A stretch of DNA of 64,000 nucleotides from Phyto melanocephala (Eukaryota > Arthropoda > Insecta > Diptera > Rhinophoridae). The stretch's first letter is position 1, and each line of letters begins with the position of its first letter. Of this stretch, positions 56,376-64,000 are shown piece after piece. The notes below the pieces were generated by a model. The model saw only the letters and a program-made list of their open reading frames with translations, was not told the origin of the DNA and made no database searches. The translations under genes and the position numbers were made by a program. The stretch covers positions 107,997,833-108,061,832 of the forward strand of contig OW799233.1 in the NCBI GenBank assembly GCA_941918925.1. Direction: 5' to 3'.

Positions 56376-56765
56376 TTAAAATTGACGGACAGATGGACGG
56401 ACATATTTAGATCTTCCTAAAATGAAACCAGCACCCTTATTCCGCTTAAAGTAAATCTCTATCACGAAAACTTTAAAAAATATATTTAGAGATTTTTGTA
56501 TTCTGAGCCACCAGTGTACGGCCTTGCCGTGTTAATCTATAATTGGCTAAAGCTAAATCTATATCACTTAAATTATAAAAATATATTAAAAAAATTTTGG
56601 TTAATACATATTCTCCAAATATATATTTAGAGTTTTAGCTATAGATATTTTGGCTTTAGCAAGTTACAAAAAAGGGCTGTAAGACTTTATGGGGTTTAGA
56701 ACAAAATTACGATGTTTAACACACGGAATGAAAAATGGATACACCTCAACACTGGGTTTAAAAAT
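56376..56765 (-). mobile_element. degenerate HINE-A-type 5' end
   Basis: A GTCY array (GACGGACAGATGGACGGACA) is at 56383. GATCTTCCTAAAATGAAACC follows, then after a gap TTTATGGGGTTTAGAACAAA and CACACGGAATGAAAAATGGA, and a decayed end at 56765. Confidence 0.55.
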
Positions 56766-58103
56766 AACAATAACTAAAATTTGCTTGTGATAACTTAGTA
56801 TTATTAAAGAAAGTTTAATATGACAGTCGTTATCATGTTGGGTGAATCAAACTTTTCAATTATAAGTTTTTGAAAGAAATCCAAGAAGTTTGAGAGGGTA
56901 TCAAGCACACCACTATACAGAAGATATTAAATTTTTCTGCAGCACAACAGAAACAAGCAATTAATTACTAAGTTCTACTACAAAACAATAACAAAAATTA
57001 GAAAGATACAAATTAAGATACGTTCATATTTTGTAAATATTTGCCCAAAAAGCATCATATCACATGTATTTAAGGTCATGTGATATTTCTTAAACTAAAT
57101 GTAGTGAAAATATATTACAAAATATTGATTGCTAAATATGATTAATTTCATAAAATTCCTGTGGTTAAGTAAGAGATAAAAAAAAATACATTTTACCGTT
57201 TAAGCAATATTCGTCAAATATCTGTACATACCTTAAGACTGCTGTTTTTCTTTCAAGTGTAAAATAAAACTTTTTTACTACATATTTATATATAAAAAGA
57301 AAAGAAAAACAACACAACCAACTACATTTTTCATTACATCCTTACGCACATATGCTCGTGCATCTAAGGTGCATATCTCCGTTTCAATTTCATTCCTTGT
57401 TGGTATTTGACGTATTTTCATCAACATGTTTTTCTTCTCTCTAGCATTACGACAGCCATCTCTAATCACTGACATTAAACGGAGATTTATCAATTAATCT
57501 GTGATTTCTAAAGAAAAACTCATTCCTTCAGTTTATACAGTTGAAATTACAGCATGTTTCGTTTTTTCTTTTAGTTGCTGTAAAAGTAAGTCTTTCCTTC
57601 TTTTTTCCAGGCAATAAATTTTTCTTAAACGTTGTAATCGTCATCCTTTAGTGGTGATAGTTATGAATGCAACCGTTTACTCTAGTAAAGCGGTTGAATA
57701 GTATGAGTTGGTGTCTGGAACAATTTGTTTGTTGTTACTTGGTTGCATGGTGATGCTGTTGAAAATAGTTTTTTTTTCTCTTAATACTGTCGTTAAGCTC
57801 GTCCATTTAGAGTTCATTCATTCATGCTGGCTTAATTTGTTTTACTTCTGTGTTACTTGATTTTTTTTTAAATTCCAGGAAACTAATTCTTGCTCTTGTT
57901 AAATAATTAAATTGCACAATTGTTTTGTTGGCGGAGGGTATCTAAGGCTGTAACTATGTCTCGTATAAGCAGAAAACTGAATTTAGTTGTTAAGTGTGTT
58001 AGTACTAGTACCAAAATCAATCGGACATTTAGAAGCTTAAACGGAAATATTTAGGAGAAGGTTTACTCTATGTACGAGAGGTCGTGAATTGGGCAAATAT
58101 TTT
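56766..58103. other. noncoding stretch
   Basis: Nothing recognised. Confidence 0.45.
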
Positions 58104-59420
58104 TGTACACTTCACCTGTAGTGCCAAGGGTATACATATGTAGCTTTTTAATTCCGTTTGTAATTTCGTTAGTATTCATTTCTCACCCCATAAAGGATAT
58201 ATTTTCTGAGAGCTTATGAGTAGAGGAGTCGATTAAGCAATTTCTGTCTATCCGTGTATTAGTTGTAATCATCTTTTAAAAGCCCGCACAGGTTAAACAG
58301 ATCTGAATGTGGTATTGGTATTTTGAAAATATACGAAAAAGAATCACGATTAGAATTCAGCATAATCGCCTGATAACTCTCTACAACATAAACAAATAAA
58401 ACTGACTGCATTTTTGTTTTGCTTTAAAATTCAAAAATTTTAGTCCTGAGATAATTTATAGACAAATTTGATAGTTTTTGTGGATTTAATATTCTTCGCA
58501 AAAAATTTTGTACAAATCGGCCCCTAATCAACAAAGTTGTTTGCAAAATTTTTCTTTTTTAAATATATATAGTTACTTAAGCTTCTAATTCAATTTCGGA
58601 TTCACTAAAGATACCAAAACAAAAGCCGGGATCTTAAAAATTATTGCTAAAAAAAACTGACAAATCGGTTTAAAACTAATTGAGATGTGAGCTTAAAAAT
58701 ACAAATGCTTGGGTGTTTATCGTAACATATACAGGAGAAAATCAATTTTTCCCACTTCTGGACAACAAAGAGGCCATATCGGTCCTTCACTCAACAATAG
58801 AGCTTGACTAGCAAAATATAACACACTTTGAAATTTAAAATCCATGATGCCTGCCACCACAAAATGACGAACAATAAATTTATATTTGGGTCAAGTCCAG
58901 TAATTCATAATAAGAAAAATGTTCCTATCTTAATCCTCCAATATTGGTATCAAACAAAATGTCTTAACTAGTAGACTATAATAAACTATGAAAAAGTTAA
59001 AATTTAAGATGACGTTCAAAAGAAAATGGCAAATATATGTCTTGAAGATAGTAATTACAGATTTAACCCCTTTAAGACTAAAAATAATGGTATAAAATAA
59101 AAGGGCTTGAATAATATAATACAATAAGCTATGACAAAGTTAAACTTGAAGATGGTATTCTAAACAAAATGGCGAATAATTTTTTTTCCTAACCCCATCA
59201 TTATGGGTATTGAATGAAAGGGCTAAACTAGTAGAAAACACACACAATACATGTTAAAATTCAAAAGCAAAGATAGCGTCGGAAATAAGCAATCAAAATG
59301 ACGTAAAACACAAAATCGGCAATCTTAGCTAAGCTCTGCTGTGGCTGCTATACCTAATTAGATGATGATAAATGGTAGTATCAGATTCGGCATGGCCAAA
59401 TATAGCATTTTTACTTGTTT
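58104..59420 (+). mobile_element. HINE-C element, longest interior
   Basis: The 5' end is decayed (ACACTTCACCTGTAGTGCCA..GGGTATA). GTAATTTCGTTAGTATTCAT is present, with a weak GTCY (about 58247). The interior has four related blocks of the form GGTATTGAATGAAAGGGCTA / ACTAGTAGAAAA with ATGGCG motifs. The 3' end is GATTCGGCATGGCCAAATAT then TTACTTGTT. Confidence 0.7.
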
Positions 59421-59493
59421 TAATTGTGATTGGGTACTGGTTGTATTAAACTCTAAACAAGCGCATAAAAAATTAATCTGTCTCTGTTAAGTT

Positions 59494-60020
59494 TTTATAC
59501 CCTTCACAGTGAGTGTAAGCTTATATATAAATTTGCCATTCCATGTGAAATTTCTACAACTTTAATTTCCGCATTGTCTATCTGTCAATTTGTCCGTGTG
59601 TTTGCTGAATCAACTTTCTGAAGCCTCCAGTCATTTCCAGGGCCCGTTCAATGTACCAAAATATCTGATATATTCGGGAGCAGATCGGTAATAAAAATCA
59701 GAAGAATCGTATTATAAACATCAGAGATATGATGAAAAAACCTAGAACACCTCGTCTTTTCATACCTATACAAACTGGATGAACGTAGGTTCAAATCCCA
59801 GTTAATACAAAAAACAATTTTTTATCTTTTTTTTATTTTTTTATTTTATTTTTTTCTTTTCTTATTTTTTTTTTTAAATACATACATAAACTCAATTAAT
59901 AATTTTACGATGGGATGTTTTTTAGCGGATAAGATGAATGATAATACAAACAATTGTTATTTTATGACTACACGTTGTAAAGGGTATATAAGATACGACA
60001 CGGCCGAATATAGCACTTGT
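59494..60020 (+). mobile_element. HINE-B element
   Basis: The 5' hairpin is TTATACCCTTCACAGTGAGT with a weak GTCY near 59580-59600. The tRNA-like module is at 59774-59808, followed by a short T tract. The 3' GTAAAGGGTATATAAG and a damaged hairpin GATACGAC-acg-GCCGAAT end near 60012. Confidence 0.75.
59774..59808 (+). other. tRNA-promoter-like module with exact B box
   Basis: GTAGGTTCAAATCCCAGTT contains GGTTCAAATCC, an exact match to the pol III B-box consensus GGTTCRANTCC. The D-arm-like part has decayed. Confidence 0.5.
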
Positions 60021-63000
60021 TTTACACTTTTTTATTAAAGCTTTTGTGTTAGGACTTTGTAATATTTCGTATTTATTTTAAATCATTTTATTTTTTCATT
60101 TAAAACAATATTATTATAGTTTTTATTATTCTTAATTTTTGTTTTCTTCTCTAAACGTTTGAATTAATTTTCTCTTAATATGTGTCGCTCCAATAAAATT
60201 GTTTTCTTTTAGTTCTTAACAACACCTCAAGTGTATATCGAAAGTTTAAAATTCAAGTTTATTTACCTTCTATATATTTTTGTAGTTTTTGGCGAGAAGT
60301 TGTTCTTAAGAAGAATAAAAGCGAAACTTATAATAATCGTTTATATTAGTAGAATTAAAAAGCTTTAGAGGAATTTTCATAAATTAGCATTTTTATCACT
60401 AAATGTTATCTTTTTAAAGTAATAAAATATTTTTAGGAATGTTCTTAACTAAAAGTGAACACATATGAAAAACTTATATTTATTTGCGGTCAATTTGGAA
60501 ATGTAATTTTTTTTTTAATTATTTTCATTAACTGGTCGAGTGCGCTAATCTGTTTGTATGCGGTTTCAGACTTGACTATGAAGAGAAAAACTGGACTGAA
60601 TACTCTGAATAAGTTAATAATTTAATTTTTTGGTAAACAGCAATAGCACAGATCAACAATATATCGTAAATAATGAGTTTGAGACATATTGAGCTTAACT
60701 AAATCGCTTGCTGGTGGTGTTCCTTAGAACAGAAAAGTTATTTAAAACCTTTATATATAGCGAAAAGAAATATAGTGCTTCAATAGTATCTTCACTGTTA
60801 TTAGAACCAAACCGATAATGACAATTGAGAACTTACTAAAAATATTTCTAATCAAAATTCATGTGAAGTAAAAAGCAGTTTTAGCTGCTACCAGATTGAT
60901 GAAAATAATAGAATTGCTGATTAATCAACAAAGCATAATTAATATCCTGACGATCTAAAATTTCGCAAATGTAACCTGTGACAAAATCTACATGATATAT
61001 GGAATATTAACTGCATCACCAACTAACCAAACTAGGGCAAGTGGAATGAGGCTGTTATAGTGAGGAACCGATATCTACATAAATGGAGCTATTGACGACC
61101 AAATTAGAATGGGTTTATAAAAAATAAGCCGAATAAGATGTAAATACTTGTGCTAACTTCATCATAATCATTTTTTCACACTAGATCTATAAGAAGCATG
61201 GAAGACGAAGAAGAAGTAATCCGAACTCAAAAACCTTTAGAAATAAAAGTATGATGTCTGAAGTCTCGTAATACCAAAAATGGCAAACTCGTATACAAAC
61301 TGGTAAAATCTAGAAATAATATGTATTCAAGGACATGGCATAATTGGAAACGGACAATTTTTTATAAATGAAATTGCGTTTGAAAACCAACACATTGAAA
61401 AACAAAAAAACGTTTTGGAGGTTTAAGAATCAACTCAAAGTTTAAGCCATAAATCAACACATCAGAGAGTGGCGCAATTCGGCTGCCAATAAGGTGTTGT
61501 ACATAGCAATGGGAAATCTAAATGTTTTTAGAATAAAATACTGCGTGGAATAACAAGTGTAATAGCAGGTTGTATAAAGTTAAAAAATGATCTAGCTCGC
61601 TTAGAAATATAAGATAAAACAAACCAACAAAAAAATTGGAAGCAGCGAGAAGTGAATTACATATTTCCGATTTCTAAATCAATAATGCAAAAAAGCATTA
61701 ATTTAAGATAACTCCCTCAATGTGAAATATTTATCGGTTAAAACCTTGATTTTTTATTTTTTTGCTTGGAACCTATAGGGTATGCAAAGAGGAAGCTGAA
61801 ATATTTTAACGCTACCTTTCCAATTTATTAAATTTTTAGATAAATTGATTGATAAAGTGATTGAACATCACAAATATGTTTACTAAAAGTTCCTCTTTAA
61901 TAATTTAAGTACTTGTTGATAAACTTTCTGCTGAAAGTTTTACCCCAATTATTTTAACCTTGCATGTACACACAAAAAAATGAAAACTGCAAACTTTTTC
62001 ATTAGCCTTTCAACATAAAGGATTTAAATTTCCATAAACAAACTAACGTGCAGAAAACCAACCAAGAAATAAAAATAAATGTTTTTTAAGTTGATAAAAA
62101 TCAAATTTTTTAACCTGACACATCAACACATCAAATAAATTACTAGCACACACTCCCACAAATCACACACCTCAACTTAACCAAAACATACTCAAACACA
62201 CACATTAACGAATGCATGTTAACAAACACATTTATTTTCTTTTGCAGCTCGAATAGATGAAGAATTATTGTTACCCTTTTCCTAGCACAATATTGGAAGC
62301 TCTTTTACGTGTAAGCCAGCTAAAACTAATGTCGAGTTGTGTATTTGATGTTTAACTAAAAGGTACTTTAGTCAACTGACCAGCCAACTAATGAAGCAGT
62401 ACTTTTGTGTTACTGCACTATGACAAGGAGAGTAACCATAGCATTAACACAAACGAATTGGTTTAATTATTTACCATGTAAATATTCATTTGTTTATATT
62501 TTTGTATTAGCAGGCCATTGTGTAAAAATTGTTGTTGTTGTTTATGGTGTTTGCTGAACATGTGTGTCCACTCACTTTGTTAGATGGTGTGTGAGTGCGT
62601 GTGGTAGTCTCTATTATTGTATAAAATAGCCACCATATGTAAATATGTACACATTTACTACGTTTGTATGTATCATTGTAGTTATATTTAGTAAATGCAC
62701 AGCCATAAGTTAAGCTTGAAAAACATAAACAAGCTAAATCAAGTCAAATGTGGCAATAAATCTTGTAACGCTTCATGCAAATCGTTACAAATCTACGATG
62801 AAGCCAGAGCCAACTCAGGTATTGTATGTCTGTATCAGCATGCTAGTCTGTGTCCAATCTAAGCCATTGTCATCATCAATTTGTATACTGGAATTCGAGT
62901 AGTATGTGCATAATCATAATACTGTCACAGAATGTTTGTGTGTACTATGTTTTATCGATTGTTCCTTTGACTTTTAAATACTTTTTGCTGTTTAATAGTA

Positions 63001-64000
63001 GTTGTATCAACTGGAAACGTTTGTCTGCTCTGAATAGGTGATGTGAGTTTTAAGAACTATGACGGGTAGTTTGTAAGGACATTATGAACATACTGGTTTT
63101 TATTCTAATATCTATACAGAATTCTTGGCTATTCGCTTGAAATATTACGCAGGTGTTTTGTTGTGTCTTTTTATCATTTATTTGTTCTTTTAAATCCATG
63201 CTTTTTATTATACATTAACTAGCGTATGCATACAAATTTTAAAGGTCTTACAAAGGGATTGTTTAAGTGATTTCGTATGATAATTTGATTTATGAACTTT
63301 TAAAAAACCCTTAATAAATTTTATACATACGGCGTTTAAAAATATAGTTGAAGTCAACTTAAATTTTGTTTTAAAAAAAATATTAAAATGTATCGTAGGT
63401 TATAGGAAATTTTTTTTAAATTAATGCAAAATTAATTTACAACACTAGTTAATGAATCATAAAAAATACATATTTGATCAATTCACGTTGTACTGTCATA
63501 ATGTGAAAACTTCTCAACAATTTAAAAATTATTGAAAAATATTTTATTTGTTATTTTAAAACTTGTAAACCTTTTTTGATTTTAGAAAACTTATAACAAT
63601 ATGAAAATACGAAACTTAGAATTTCTTGTGAATACACCAATTGTAAATGATTTGTTGTCGAACTTTGTTTTTTATTTCTATTACACCCTTTAGTCAACTA
63701 AAGAAAATTGCAATTTTACAACAAGTGATCAAATGTATAGTTTTAAGATTTTGTTGGAAACTTTTTATAAAATGTCTAATAGATTTTTAAAATATTTTCC
63801 TTTTAAAGCAGAACTTGAGAAAATATGCATTTGATGAAATTAAAAAGGATTTTTTCTGGTAATAGAGAAGGCATGGGAAAGTTATGGAAAAAAGAGTTTT
63901 ATTTGAAACTAAAAACGTATTCTATAATTTCTTTAAGTTAATTATTTATGTGACTAAAAATTAATATTTATTGAAAATGTTTATTTAAATTTATTGTAAA
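60021..64000. other. long noncoding stretch
   Basis: I see no gene, RNA or known repeat in about 4 kb. Between 62150 and 63060 the sequence is slightly less AT-rich and carries CA-rich runs and one strong 3' splice-site-like string at 62231-62247. Confidence 0.4.
62248..62285 (+). other. candidate short terminal exon after a strong acceptor
   Basis: TTTATTTTCTTTTGCAG ends at 62247. The following sequence reads, in one frame, RIDEELLLPFS then TAG at 62283-62285. No donor exon is identified in the window, so this is only a splice-signal observation. Confidence 0.2.

Noticed and set aside
60580..61700. Possible decayed retroelement pol region
   Set aside because: Some polar reading fragments, but I could not match any domain motif in order.

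Overview
This window looks like about 64 kb of AT-rich, intron- or intergenic-type DNA from a higher fly. A calyptrate muscoid such as a blow fly or house fly relative is my inference, not proven. The basis is the very low GC, the lack of any long coding frame, and interspersed repeats resembling Drosophila DINE-1/INE-1 (mini-me): a TATACCC hairpin at one end, a CATTCCGTTTGTAA-type block, a GTCY (gtccgtctgtcc) micro-array, and a palindromic hairpin near the other end. I see no complete host protein gene, tRNA, rRNA, operon or CRISPR array. Very short exon-like traces lie at 3-74, 10598-10640 and 62248-62285.

The window is a stratified deposit of transposable elements. The dominant class is Helentron-associated-like elements, called HINE here, in three interior types. 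HINE-A copies (outer 1019-6647 with 1699-4416 nested, 25537-27370, 31348-33881, degenerate 39966-41603, 46659-48753) carry a mariner relic and an array of 288-bp repeats. HINE-B copies (35650-36345, 36641-37455, 38145-38952, 42158-42892, 45524-46520, 59494-60020) carry a tRNA-promoter-like module beside a long A/T-homopolymer tract. HINE-C copies (16890-18489, 22802-23340, 24631-25423, 36370-37640, 58104-59420, perhaps 30149-31170) carry repeated ACTAGTCAAGCCC blocks. One C copy has grown a nearly pure 437-bp (TATG)n array.

A second layer is canonical Helitrons that begin TCTATATA, end CTAG and lie between A and T: 4463-4955 (3' end lost), 9242-9492, 11951-12828, 20471-21623 and 49703-50201. 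The copy at 20471-21623 still holds the C-terminal part of a Pif1-type Helitron helicase. A third layer is DNA transposons: mariner relics at 9552-9905 and 33916-34309, a DDE element with arrayed inverted repeats at 13723-14758, a Harbinger-like 578-bp element at 10258-10835, a hAT-like element at 50729-51434, and several MITEs. A fourth layer is non-LTR retrotransposon debris on the minus strand, with RNase H, C-terminal zinc-knuckle and reverse transcriptase pieces at 40388-41143, 43680-44080, 45405-45520 and 51900-53140.

The most interesting signals are relations between elements. A mariner relic travels inside HINE-A as a composite at five places. A 288-bp satellite keeps its period almost exactly in separate copies. 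A tRNA-promoter-like module recurs in HINE-B. The A/T-bounded Helitron family can be tied to a helicase-bearing copy. Several nested insertions give a relative order of events. Stretches between elements are AT-rich DNA in which I recognise nothing functional.
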